Below are positions 54,537 to 64,000 of a DNA stretch of 64,000 bases, one piece after another. The notes beneath the pieces are model-generated. The model worked only from the letters and a program-made list of their open reading frames with translations, was not told the origin of the DNA and made no database searches. Position numbers and translations under genes: made by a program. Origin of the DNA: Simmondsia chinensis (lineage: Eukaryota; Streptophyta; Magnoliopsida; Caryophyllales; Simmondsiaceae); NCBI GenBank assembly GCA_018398585.1, contig JAGTTD010000018.1, forward strand, positions 8,749,501 through 8,813,500, in the 5' to 3' direction. Numbering within the stretch: position 1 is the first letter of the stretch; the number at the start of each line of letters is the position of its first letter.

Positions 54537-55164
54537 ATACCAAACTCTAAATTTATTTTTCCCCTCCTCCAAGCGCCGTCTCCCTCCTCCACCTCTAACT
54601 CTAGCACCCACCGGCCACAAAAGAAAAAAAAAACCCTAGCCGACTCTCCCCTGTCGTCTTCTTTTCTTCCTCACGGTGATGACACCTGCCTGGGCCAGTG
54701 CATTAACTCTTGGTTTTTGATTAGGCAAATCCATGGCTATAACAAACCCCTCGTCTCCTCCCTCTTTTCTGTTGGGTACTTCACTGGCACCCTCATCATC
54801 GGTGCCTACCTGTCAACCACCAGTAAGCCGATTGCCACCATCTCCCCATCTCGGGTCCCTCTCTCACCTGATCTCGGCACCCACCATCTCTGGCCCTTCA
54901 TATGGTAGATTGTTTCCCAACCTAAACTTTACTAGTTGATATCCTGGTTCCTCATCCACGATTCCTAATATTGCAAATGTCCCTTCCCTTTCTATTTTCC
55001 AAAACAATTTCCCAAATCCACTTCCCACATCATTAACCAGGTCTCCCTACCTCTCGGCCACCCCCTTCCCTTCGGCTCCACTCCTCCCTTCCTTAATCAC
55101 AAGCCTGGTTACTGTTAAACTTGAATCTCCGACTGATTATAACACCTGACGAGAACAAGTATCC

Positions 55165-56060
55165 ATGCTCCTCCATGTCCATCGTCTTATGGGATTCGTG
55201 GATGGCTCTCTTCCTTACCCTCCTACCCAAATCCAAACACCAACAGGTACATTTATTTCTAAACCCAACTATATCACATGGTCCTGCCTTGATCAAAGTA
55301 TTAGGGCCTGTCCGTCGGCTTCTCTTGCTTGCCCTATCCTTAATGATGTTATTCATCACCCCAACTCTAAGGATACGTGGGATGCCCTAGCTAAACAATT
55401 TCAGGATCACTCACTCGCAAGAGAATTTGACCTTTGTTCTCAACTCCTTACATTACGCAAAGACAATAAAACCATGACTGCCTATCTAACCGAACTCAAA
55501 ACCATATCCGACAACCTTGCAGCCATAAATTCCTTGGTCTCAAATAGAGAATTAGTGCACTATGCTCCCTTTAGTTTACCACCAAAGTATGCTCCCTTCA
55601 ACACGTTCACCAAAAACTCCTCTCGTGACCTCACTTTCGAGCAACTTAAGACTACATTATTAGATGAAGAGGCCGCACTGTCTCGGATTTAGATGCGTTC
55701 CACAATTAATCATGGCCATGCTCTTGCTGCGTTGGGCACCTTCTCAGATTCCATGAGTCATGGGCGTGGTCATGGTGGGCGTGGTCGAAAGGGTCGTGGA
55801 CGTAACTCCAACCATCATGGGAACTATGGAGGTCGTGGTGGAGTCACTGTCAATAGCCGCAGTTCAGGGTTCTAGTTCGGTTCCTACTTGTGGTCTCCCT
55901 CCTTACGAACATACTTGGTCCAGAAACGTTGGTACAGCTCCTCGTCAGTCTCACGATGGCATCCTCGACACCGGGCCCCTTGTTTGTCAGATTTGTCATC
56001 AAACAGGTCATGTTGTCCCTCTTTGTCCTCATCGATATGTTAACACTAATCTCTCCCATT
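55165..56060 (+). pseudogene. copia-B gag
   Basis: 55165-55692 encodes the copia Gag: NYITWSCLDQSIRACPSASL, HPNSKDTWDALAKQFQDHSL, LTLRKDNKTMTAYLTELKTI and RDLTFEQLKTTLLDEEAAL. A stop at 55690-55692 is followed by a glycine/arginine-rich stretch (GRGHGGRGRKGRGR) and, in another frame, a CCHC knuckle CQICHQTGHVVPLC at about 55985-56030. Gag forms the particle. Frame changes show it is dead. Confidence 0.88.
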
Positions 56061-56069
56061 CTCTCTCGA

Positions 56070-56550
56070 CCATGTCTGTTACTGACTCCGCTGACCCTAC
56101 GTGGTACCCTGACTCCGAAGCGTCTAACAACATGACTTCAACTCAGGTACTTTAACAAATATTACTCCTTACAAAGGTTTAAAATCTATTCAGGTTTGCA
56201 ATGGTAATATACTACCCGTAACACATGTGGGATCCACTAAAATCAGTACTACCACATGTGAGTTATTTCTTCCTAATGTTTTGTTGGTTCCTGGTCTCAC
56301 CTACAGCCTGTTGCCTGTTAAATAGTTGTGTCGTGACAATAACTGTGTTGTTGACTTTGATTCGTCTTCCTTTTGTGTCAAAGACAAGGCTACGGGGACG
56401 TCCCTCCTCAGGATATACAATAATGGACCTTTCTATGATTTTTCTCTGCACCTCGTTGGACTTATAGCACGGACAGTTCCAGCTGATCTATGCCACAGGC
56501 GTTTAGGTCATTTAGGCAATTTAGTTTTTGATATTCTGAGAAACTAGTTG
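56070..56550 (+). pseudogene. copia-B protease and GAG-pre-integrase
   Basis: TWYPDSEASNNMT near 56100-56135 is the copia protease active site, normally WYxDSGAS/N: the glycine is replaced by Glu. The GAG-pre-integrase block then gives LCRDNNCVVDFDSSSFCVKD and LCHRRLGHLGNLVFDIL, followed by a stop at about 56547. Confidence 0.85.
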
Positions 56551-57481
56551 TTTATTTATTTCTACCACTAGTTCTAATTCAATAAAACATTGTCATGCAT
56601 GTTGTTTAGGAAAAGCGCGTCGTTTACCTTTTTCTCGTGTTTTACATACTACTACGACACCTCTACAGTTAATAAATTTGGATTTTTAGTAATCCCATGT
56701 GCAATCTGATTTTGTTTTTTGTTATTATGTGCTATTTATTGATGATTACTTGCGATTTACTTGGCTATATCCAATGCAAAAGAAAGACAAAGTTTACTCT
56801 ATCTTCTCTGATATTAAAGTTTTTGTGGAAAACCAATTTAATGTCAAAATCAAATGTTTTCAAAGTGATGGAGACCGTGAGTTCAATAATCGGCGCATGT
56901 CTGCCCTTTGTTGCACTCGTGGCATCCACTTTCGTCTTTCATGTCTTGATACTCCACAACAAAATGCAGTGGCAGAGCGCAAGCATCAACATATAAGTGA
57001 AATGGTACGGACCCTACTTTTTCAGGCGCGTCTTCCATATAAATTTTGGGCTAATACCGCATACACCACATGTTTTATTATAAACCGGTTACCCACCCCA
57101 GATTTGCAAAATTTGTCTCCCTTTGAAAAACTTTTCAAAATGGTGCCTGACTACACCATCTTTCAGGTCTTTAGGTGTGCATGTTGCCCTAATGTCACAC
57201 CCCGTACCGCTCATAAATTAGCCCCACGCTCCATACCTTGTGTCTTCCTCGGTTATGCTGGGCAATATAAGGGTTATCACGGTTTAGACCCTACCAGGGG
57301 TCGAGTCCATATCAGTCGTCATGTCCATTTTGTTGAGTATTTATTTCCATATCATGATTTAGTCTCTAGTTGCACAGCGCCAACACTTAGTAACCTAGTG
57401 GAGGTCCCTCTTCCTCTCCCGGCCTTGCCTAGTGTGCCTATGCTAGCGTCCCACACCCCATCCCCTACCCTGTTGACTTAG
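56551..57481 (+). pseudogene. copia-B integrase
   Basis: After degraded zinc-binding sequence (CHACCLGKARRLPFSRV-like, 56592-56640), 56699-57481 is open: FIDDYLRFTWLYPMQKKDKV (first catalytic D region), KCFQSDGDREFNN (second D), TPQQNAVAERKHQHISEM (catalytic E), FWANTAYTTCFIINRLPTPD, and CVFLGYAGQYKGYHGLDPTR. The DDE residues are preserved as read. The best-preserved domain of the element. Confidence 0.88.
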
Positions 57482-57834
57482 TTTGCCTCATGGTCTTCTT
57501 CCCGAGACACGGGTGTTGACCAAACCCACACTGACTTTCTTCCGGTGTTACCAGTTGTCACTGACAATGTGTGCCAACCGGTTGATGACCACCCACGCGC
57601 TAACTTAGGGGGCGTCTCCTTGTGCCCTCCTCATGACCCACATCGGACCTCCTTGGATGGTCCTCCCATCGCCCCACCTAGTTCTCATGGGACGGTCCCT
57701 ATCTCGATATGCACCCTATGTGTACCCGTCTTAAGGATGGTATGCGTAAGTCCTAGCATATTCTCTCTCTTAGTTTTGTTGTGGTAGTCCAGGAACCCAC
57801 TTGTTTTTTGCAAGCTGTCAAAAACCCTCAGTGA

Positions 57835-58540
57835 CAGGAGGCTATGGCTGAGGAGTTTAATGTGCTTCTTCAAAACCAGACGTGGGATCTTGTCCCTCCG
57901 TCGCCTTCTCAAAATGTGGTCGGTAGTACTTGAAAATATAAGATCAAATATAAGTCTGATGGTTCGGTTGATCGTTTTAAGGCCAGACTTGTTGCATACG
58001 GTTTTCATCAATGCGAAGGCCTTGATTACTTTGAAACTTTTAGTCCGGCTGCCAAACCCACACCATGGCCTCACCATCACTTCTGACTCTTACACCACAG
58101 TCACTGCGTATGCTAATGCTGACTGGGGTGGTTGTCCTGACACGCTCCATTCTACGACTAGGTTTGCCTTATTCCTAGGTCCGAACCTTATTTTCTAGTG
58201 TGTGAAGAAGCAGCCTACAGTTGCTAAGTCCATTACTGAGTCTGAGTATCGAGCAGTTGCTAAGGTTGTTGCAGAATGTGATTGAATCTGGTATCTCATG
58301 CGTGATATATTGTGACAATGTCTCGGCCACTTTTTTGGTGGCAAATCCAATTTCCAATGATCGCACTAAACACGTTGATGTTGACTTTCACTATGTTCAG
58401 GAAAATGTGATTAAGGGTGATATCTAGGTTCGATTCACTCCTACCACCAAGCAGATTGCCGACATTTTCACTAAAGGCTTCGCTACAGAACACTTTCACT
58501 TCCACAAGGCCAATCTGTATGTGGGTCCCCCTCATATAGA
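57835..58540 (+). pseudogene. copia-B RT-RNase H with core deletion
   Basis: The RT N-terminus appears in broken frames up to a [24 protein letters not shown] reading at about 58060. Then, at about 58060-58070, the sequence jumps to RNase H (a YTTVTAYANADWGGCPDT reading at about 58090). Roughly 1 kb of RT, with the FLHG and YVDD motifs, is missing. The RNase H end SATFLVANPISNDRTKHVDV and PTTKQIADIFTKGF is clear. Confidence 0.88.
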
Positions 58541-58548
58541 TTGAGGGG

Positions 58549-58696
58549 TGTATTAGTAGAATAGTCTAGATTGTTATATATATTTATATTTATCTAACCC
58601 TAAGGGTGTTTATGTATTTTTTTCTTATCTTTGTTTCTCTATATATACAAGGCACCGTAACCGTATTGGGTACGCTCTCTCAATTATTCTCTTACA
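58549..58696 (+). repeat. copia-B 3' LTR
   Basis: TGTATTAGTAGAATAG to TTCTCTTACA, 148 bp, preceded by GAGGGG. It serves as the reference for the 5' LTR and for the partial LTR pieces at the ends of triplication units 1 and 2 (to about 51494 and 52898). Confidence 0.92.
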
Positions 58697-58739
58697 TATT
58701 AAACTACATTATATTTACTTCCCTTTATGGGGATCTAAG

Positions 58740-60010
58740 GGATATAGAGGTTGCAATCAGGTTTTTTGGGCCGGGTTCACATAAATCCATTCTGATTTGG
58801 GTCATTTTGGGTTTATAATAAACTCGAGTCGGGTCGGGCTCGAGTTGACCCATTCAAACTTGGGTCACTTTCAGGTTTTACTTGTACTTGGGTCAGGTTA
58901 GGTCTAGGTCAAGTTATTTCGGATTTAGGTCACTTTAACTTTAAGTGGTCTTGGATTCGGGTGAATCTCGGGTTAGGTTATATAGGTTCCAGATCTTTAT
59001 AATCCTACTATTTAGTGCCTTAGTAGTATGATCCAATTACAAAAGTTTAAATTATACCAAATAATTTATATTTTTACCAATATATTTATTATATTATTTA
59101 TATAGGTGCTCAATATTTATGTTATGAAGTTCAATTGTACTTTTGACAACTAATAATTCTCATTGAAATTAAAGACCTTGGGTAAATTTTAGCTTTCAGG
59201 TTGGGTTGGGTTGGGTTTGGGTTCAGGTCAGTTTGGGTCGGGTTGGTTCAGGTCAATGGTGGGTTGGGTCAGGTCAATTGGGTATCAGGTTATTTTTAGG
59301 TTAGGCAAAGAACAGGTTGGGTTAGTTGCAGGTGGGGTCATTTCAATTTTAGGTTCAATTGTTGACGACATATTTTTGGTTCGGCTCGGGTTGGTTTACG
59401 GGTTTTTCAGGTTGGTTTTTCGGGTCGGGTTGAATATTCTACCTCTAGGTATATTTATGCATGAAAATCGGGTTGGGTCAGGTTAATGTCACATCGGGTC
59501 TATCTCGGGTTGGGTCAAAATTGGGTCCAATTACACTTGGGTTGGGTCATACTCGGTTCGGGTCAATATCGGGTCAGGTTAATCTCGTGTTGGGTCGGCA
59601 TCGGGTCTTGAGTCGGTTAACCTCAGGTCGAGTATCTTCGGGTCACATCGGATTTCAGGTTGACCCATCAAGTCATTTTGGTAATATATTTATTCGACCA
59701 TGAAAATTATAGCTACAACTACAAAATGAAATAACTATAATTAGCATTTTATTCACATTCTATGATAATTGGATTTCTATTTGTGTCATTTCGAGATTTA
59801 GGGCTGGTCTTGTTCACTTGTTGGGTCATCATAGGTTGGGTTATTTCAGTTTTCGGGCTAGCTCTGGTTAGGTTAAGTTATGGTCGGGTCAAAATCGGGT
59901 CATTCCATTTTAGGGTTTGGGACCTAATAAATTTTAAATTTTTCGGGTTTGGGTCGAATCGGGTAACGGGTCAAATGGGTCGGGTCACATTTTGTCAGGC
60001 CCCCGACCTT
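58740..60010. repeat. degenerate GGGTTGGGTC / GGGTCAGGTT repeat
   Basis: Short variants of GGGTCGGGTT, GGGTTGGGTCAGG and CTCGGGTT recur dozens of times in three clusters (58740-58990, 59190-59660, 59800-60000) with AT-rich gaps. Both edges carry GGG...CCC-like motifs (GGGCCGGGTTC at 58769; CCCCCGACC at 60000). It may be an internally amplified MITE. Open frames here (e.g. 59211-59486) are artefacts. Confidence 0.6.
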
Positions 60011-60014
60011 CCCG

Positions 60015-60700
60015 ATTTAAAAAAAAAACATTATATTTACTTTAAGTTTATGAGTTTTGTATTATCATATTAACAATGTTACCCTTGGATCCAAAAAAAA
60101 AAAAAAATACCCCTAAATTGTAGACTTAAGAGTATGTGGAAATCATTTTGTCCTGCAAAATATTTTTTTGTGCAAAATCATTTTTCAAATAAAATCAAAT
60201 TTCACTTTAACGCCTTTTATTTTGCGGAAATTATGTTCCTTACTTCATAATATTTTTCTGCTTATATTAAAAGAAAACACCTAGCATTAATTATGTCATA
60301 CTTTTTTATAGTTAATATAAACTGAATTTGATCTAAATTCGGACCAATAATTTTTTTGATACTTTTGAATGATGACTTCCTTTCATTTTATAAAGGAAGT
60401 CATTTTCCATCATTAGGGGAGAAGATTTTTTTTGTAAGAAAATTTTATCTTAAAAGAATGCGCCCAAGTAATGAAAAATGAAAAAATGAATTTCGATAAT
60501 CTAATTTTCCCTCATAACAGACGAAACTTAAATTTCTAAGAACGGTAATTAATTTGTTACACGTGGAATATGTGAATGAAACAATTCAAAAGTTCATTAT
60601 CTCTCTAAAATATTAGAAATTTCAACATCTATATAATATTGTAACAAACTTTAAATACTTACACTAATTTTTTTACTATTTAATATATGTAATAACAAAA
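60015..60700. other. AT-rich DNA, no gene
   Basis: About 0.7 kb with an inverted GAATGATGACTTCCTTT/AAAGGAAGTCATTTTCC pair near 60370-60410, which suggests a MITE remnant. Nothing else recognisable. Confidence 0.5.
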
Positions 60701-60712
60701 ATTGTAGATAAA

Positions 60713-62027
60713 TATGCGAATGGCGGACGTGCACACTGGTCCCAATCTACAAGAACAAGGGCGATGTCCAAAGCTGCGCCAATTACTGGGGGATCAAATT
60801 GATGAGTTACACCCTCAAGTTGTGGGTGAGAGTCATAGAAAAGAGACTACGACAACAGACGAAAGTGACCGAAAACCAATTTGGGTTCATACCTGGGAGA
60901 TCAACAATGGAAGCCATTCATCTCTTACGGCGGACGATAGAGCAATACAGGGAGAGACAAAAGGATCTCCACATGGCCTTCATCGATTTGGAAAAGGCAT
61001 ATGATAGAGTGCCAAGAGAGGTACTGTGGAGAGTGTTGGGAAGGAGAGGCATCCCGATGCCTTATATTCGGGCCACTAGGGACATGTATGAAGAGGCACG
61101 TACTAATGTGCGCACAGGGGAAGGGGAGACAAACACTTTCCTTATTATAGTAGGGGTACATCAGGGCTCTGCCTTGAGTCCCTTCCTGTTCATTCTAGTG
61201 ATGGATGAGCTCACTAGACATATCCAAGGGGAGGTACCTTGGTGTATGCTTTTCGCAGACGACATAGTTCTGGTAGGGGAATCCCGAGCGGACATAAACG
61301 AGAAGCTGGAGTTATGAGAGGTGCATTAGAATCGAGGGGTCTAAGGATTAGCAGATCTAAGACCGAGTATGTGGAATTCAAATTCGACCATTCCACCGTG
61401 ACTAGCACCGAGGAGGTTAAGATCGAATCAGAAACCGTACCGAGTAAGGAGAGCTTCAAATACCTGGGATCCATTTTACACCAGAATGGTGAAGTGGATG
61501 AGGATGTCAGCAACAGGATTAAAGTAGGCTGGCAGAAGTGGAGGATGGCTTCCGGAGTGCTGTGTGATAGAAAGTTCCTGCTAAAGTTAAAGGAAAAATA
61601 CTATAGGACGGTAGTAAGACCGGCTATGCTATATGGGGCAGAGTGCCGACCAATGAAACAAAATCAAACACAGAGGATGAAGGTGGCAGAGATGAGGATG
61701 CTGCGCTGGATGTGTGGCCACATAAGGAAGGATAGAATTAGGAATGATGTGATACGAGGTAAGCTGGGGGTAGCCTCGATCGAGGATAAATTGAGGGAGC
61801 ACCGCCTAAGATGGTTTGGACATGTTAGCAGAAGACCGACTACAGCCCCAGTCAGGAGGTGTGAACAGCTTTACATGGCGATAAGCAGAAGAGGGAGGGG
61901 CAGACCAAAGAAGAGTTGGCTGGAGACGATTTGTCAAGACCTAACTGACCTAAACATAAAAGAGGAGATGACCTTAGATAGGGCATGTTGGAGGGCTAGC
62001 ATAAGGGTAGAGGAGGTGGCAGAGTAA
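60713..62027 (+). pseudogene. RTE LINE reverse transcriptase and C-terminus
   Basis: 60799-61317 encodes RT motifs [51 protein letters not shown] and [15 protein letters not shown] at 61315-61317 and a shift lead to 61318-62027 with [54 protein letters not shown] and a final SIRVEEVAE. The endonuclease is absent. Better preserved than LINE-A in the shared part. Confidence 0.9.
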
Positions 62028-62234
62028 AGTAGTGCGGGAAGTGGCTGGTAGTTTAAGATCCTTGGGCAGGCATAACCTCAACGGTAGCACTAATAGGCTA
62101 GCTTAGTCTCTAACCATGCTTCTTATTCTTATCCTTCTTCTTCTTCTTCTCCTTCTTCTTCCTTTCTTCTCCTTCTTCCTTTCTTCTCCTTTTTCCTCAA
62201 AATGCTTTGGTAATTGATTGGCGGTTTATCTACA

Positions 62235-62385
62235 GGCACCAAACTACTTCTGGTTGGGGGTTCCCGGAAACAGTCTCCTTTCCTGCCGGAAGGGGTAAGG
62301 CTGCGTACATCACCCCCCCCCCCCCCCCCGATCCTGCTTCTCGTGGGAGCCGCGAGGCACTGGGACTGTTGTTGTTGTTGTTGTA
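62235..62385 (+). repeat. LINE-B 3' tail domain
   Basis: GGTTGGGGGTTCCCGGAAAC, AAGGGGTAAGGCTGCGTACA, a C tract of about 18, GATCCTGCTTCTCGTGGGAG, GCGAGGCACTGGGACTG and (TTG)n. Continuous with the LINE 3' UTR at the same distance from the stop as in LINE-A. Confidence 0.85.
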
Positions 62386-62679
62386 TTACATTTTTTATAT
62401 AATATATGTAATAAAAAATATTTTTTATAAACATTAATTAATTTAGTGTATTGTTAAATCTAAAGCAATTTTATTATCCCAATGCATTTCACTGTTTAAC
62501 TTTTAATTAAAAGTGCTCTAACAATAATAAGATTATCCTAGATTTATCAACTTTAAGTATATATGATTTTTCCACAATTTGGCCACATGGACTTGTGGTC
62601 CCAGGGACGGCTATCAGGGATGTGGTATGTGGCATAGTGCGGTGTGGCCTAGATAGAAGATAGAATATAAAATGAAGAA

Positions 62680-63212
62680 ACTGTGTTTGAAGTGGCACAG
62701 GCACCCTATGAGGAGACCAGCCACTGCTCCAGTCAAGTAATGCGATCAGCTTCGTACCACGCTAGGAAGAAGAGGATGAAGCAGGCCAAAGGAGGGACGA
62801 CTGCAGTAGTTACGGCAGGACCTCACCCACCTAAACCCACGGAAGAAGATGGCCTTAAATAGAGCTAGAGCTCAAGGGAGGACTAGCATATGGATAACAG
62901 ATGTAGCGGCCTCACATTGCTGCTTATTCTGCTATATATGGGTTCATAGGTGTATAGGCCTATTAGGCTGTACTTATCTATCTATACGCCTATCTATCTA
63001 TATATGGGTAGCAGATGGAGCAACCTTTGTCGATCACTAGGTCGCATGCCATTTGCTGTGGACCAATTTATCAGGTTGGGGATTCTCGGAAACAGCCTCT
63101 CTTCAAGGTAGCCTCCTAAAGGGGGAAGGCTGCATATATCTATCCCCCCAGACCCTGCTTAGGCGGGAGCCCTTGGAGGCACTAAGTTTGTTATTGTTGT
63201 TGTTGTTGTAGT
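62680..63212 (+). mobile_element. RTE LINE 3' remnant (LINE-C)
   Basis: Frame-broken C-terminal ORF end: a KWHRHPMRRPATAPVK-like reading, RPKEGRLQ, RQDLTHLNPRKKMALNRA and SIWITDVA, ending at about 62910. Then about 165 bp of 3' UTR with CTATCTAT repeats, then the tail domain at 63073-63212 (GGTTGGGGATTCTCGGAAAC, GAAGGCTGCATATATC, CAGACCCTGCTTAGGCGGGA, TTG repeats). A third independent LINE 3' end with the same tail. Confidence 0.75.
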
Positions 63213-63351
63213 TGCCTTGAAGGGAAGGTTTTGCCTCGCAGTCTCCTCTAAGGCGTTATGCTTTGTATTGCTTATTTTATGCTATGGCTTACTCTTTTGC
63301 TTTTATGCCCTATTGCTCACATGTTACCATTATGCGATGAAAACATATCTC

Positions 63352-63487
63352 TCAGGTTCGGGGTTCTCGGAAACAACCTCTCTTCGGGTTGACATCCTGA
63401 AGGGGGAAGACTGCGTACATCAATCCCCCCCAGACCCCACTTTTGCGGTAACCCTTGAAGCACTGGGATTGTTGTTGTTGTTGCTGT
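63352..63487 (+). repeat. stand-alone tail-domain copy
   Basis: CTCAGGTTCGGGGTTCTCGG, GAAGACTGCGTACATC, a C8 tract, CAGACCCCACTTTTGCGG and a TTGTTGTTGTTGTTGC end, with no head and no LINE ORF in front. Either a heavily 5'-truncated LINE or a headless SINE. Confidence 0.8.
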
Positions 63488-63715
63488 AACTATATATGAT
63501 TTTTATAATATAGTACATTTTTATATTTAATATATATAATAAAAAAGTTTGCTTATAAATATTAATTAATTTAATATGATCTTTAAAGTATAATATTAGA
63601 ACTCTTAAACGTTAATAATTTTAACACTGCAACAATAAAATTAATGTTGTTTACCTGAATTAAGCATGGACTAACACAATAAGTGCATAAAAATATTTTT
63701 ATATATCTACTATAT

Positions 63716-63932
63716 AGAAACTTATTAAGTGTGCTTGGGCGAGAGTAGTATCGGGATAGGTGACCTCCTGGGAAGTCCTCACCCTTAGGTTGGGGGCACT
63801 GGAAAACAGCCTCTCTTCAGGTTAACACCCTGAAGGGGGAAGGCTGCGTACATCCGCCCCCCCAGACCATTGGTAGGCGGGAACCCATGAGGTACTGGAT
63901 ATTTAAAAAAATAAAAAAAAGAAACTTATTAA
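63716..63932 (+). mobile_element. 5S-rRNA-headed SINE with target duplication
   Basis: The element is 63729-63919. AGAAACTTATTAA is repeated exactly at 63716-63728 and 63920-63932 (13 bp). The head matches 5S rRNA from the A box (GTGCTTGGGCGAGAGTAGTA) through the intermediate element to the C box (GGTGACCTCCTGGGAAGTCC), 51 of 56 bases from 63725 to 63780 by my count from memory. A CACCC linker and the RTE tail domain follow (TTAGGTTGGGGGCACTGG, GGCTGCGTACATCCGCCCC, GGCGGGAACCC). The end is A-rich rather than TTG repeats. The 5S promoter would drive RNA polymerase III transcription. Confidence 0.85.
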
Positions 63933-64000
63933 CTCAAAAAATAACTGGTTCTGTAATCTAATAGTTTTATATCAATTATTAATTATTAAATGCAAAAAAT

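Larger units (their letters stand above)
54197..58696 (+). mobile_element. Ty1/copia retrotransposon with short LTRs (copia-B)
   Basis: 5' LTR 54197-54524 (lengthened by a SINE), primer site TGGTATCAGAGC at 54525-54536, gag, protease, integrase, remnant RT-RNase H, purine-rich GAGGGG, and 3' LTR 58549-58696. The LTRs are about 148 bp without the SINE and differ at roughly one base in ten. TATTA at 54194-54198 and 58697-58701 may be the target duplication if two bases were lost at the 5' LTR start. Multiple stops; RT core deleted. Confidence 0.92.
60713..62385 (+). mobile_element. RTE LINE, 5'-truncated (LINE-B)
   Basis: Starts abruptly inside RT ([20 protein letters not shown] reading) and runs to the ORF stop at 62025-62027, a 224-bp 3' UTR with (CTT)n at 62110-62200, then the tail domain with a TTG repeat end at about 62383. 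The 3' UTR matches LINE-A's in several blocks (GTAGTTTAAGATCCTTGGGC against GTAGTTTAAGATTCCTAGGC). TAATATATGTAATAA occurs at 60681-60695 and 62400-62414, possibly remnants of the target duplication. Confidence 0.88.

Noticed and set aside
54348..54620. Minus-strand frame with polyproline
   Set aside because: Translation of the 44-base homopolymer within a SINE in an LTR.
59211..59703. Glycine/valine-rich frames in the GGGTTGGGTC region
   Set aside because: Low-complexity repeat translation.
63725..63780. A 5S rRNA gene
   Set aside because: Only about the middle-to-3' half of 5S is present. It is fused to the LINE/SINE tail and lacks the first about 50 bases and the 3' end.
63725..63919. Cassandra-type TRIM (5S sequence in an LTR)
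   Set aside because: No LTR pair, primer site or 5-bp duplication. The copy has a 13-bp target duplication and an A-rich end, as expected for a SINE.

Overview
This window looks like nuclear DNA of a flowering plant, probably a eudicot. The evidence is a mix of Ty3/gypsy and Ty1/copia retrotransposons, an RTE-type LINE, SINEs, a CACTA transposon, many MITEs, a scrambled insert of plastid rDNA-region DNA, and one intron-containing plant gene. I cannot name the species. All boundaries and similarities were read by eye.

Layout. 1-2848: 3'-incomplete gypsy element on the minus strand (gypsy-A). 2849-7881 and about 29517-29750: a decayed copia element on the plus strand (copia-A). Its 3' LTR is split by a CACTA-type transposon (7882-29516). 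The CACTA interval holds no recognisable transposase. It is filled with later arrivals: an RTE LINE (about 10112-13820), a MITE, a small gag-protease-only LTR element with a perfect target duplication (16865-18995), an unclassified repeat, plastid-derived DNA (20851 to about 21960), a complete but dead gypsy element with a perfect target duplication (22578-27751), a SINE and another MITE. 29834-31307: a MULE-type MITE and AT-rich DNA. 31308-43247: an 11.9-kb large retrotransposon derivative (LARD) without coding capacity, with LTRs carrying a 65-bp minisatellite and a 3' region of three successive satellite-like arrays (136, 91 and 75 bp). It sits inside what may be an older solo LTR.

43.7-45.6 kb holds nested MITEs. 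46594-48911 (minus) is the only convincing host gene: a two-exon, proline-rich GASA/Snakin-family secreted peptide gene. Its intron has collected a SINE and two MITEs, one about 20 bp from the 5' splice site. 50094-54301 is a recent tandem triplication of a 1.4-kb unit joining a SINE tail to a copia LTR fragment. It runs into a short-LTR copia element (copia-B, 54197-58696) whose reverse transcriptase core is deleted. A GGGTTGGGTC-rich repeat follows, then a 5'-truncated RTE LINE, a LINE remnant and a cluster of SINE-like copies up to the end.

Most interesting observation: one repeat tail (about 130 bp, containing GCTGCGTACATC and usually ending in TTG repeats) forms the natural 3' end of the RTE LINE copies here. 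It is also the body of short elements, two of which start with a fragment of 5S rRNA carrying the 5S internal promoter. This suggests a 5S-rRNA-headed SINE that borrows the RTE LINE tail for mobilisation.
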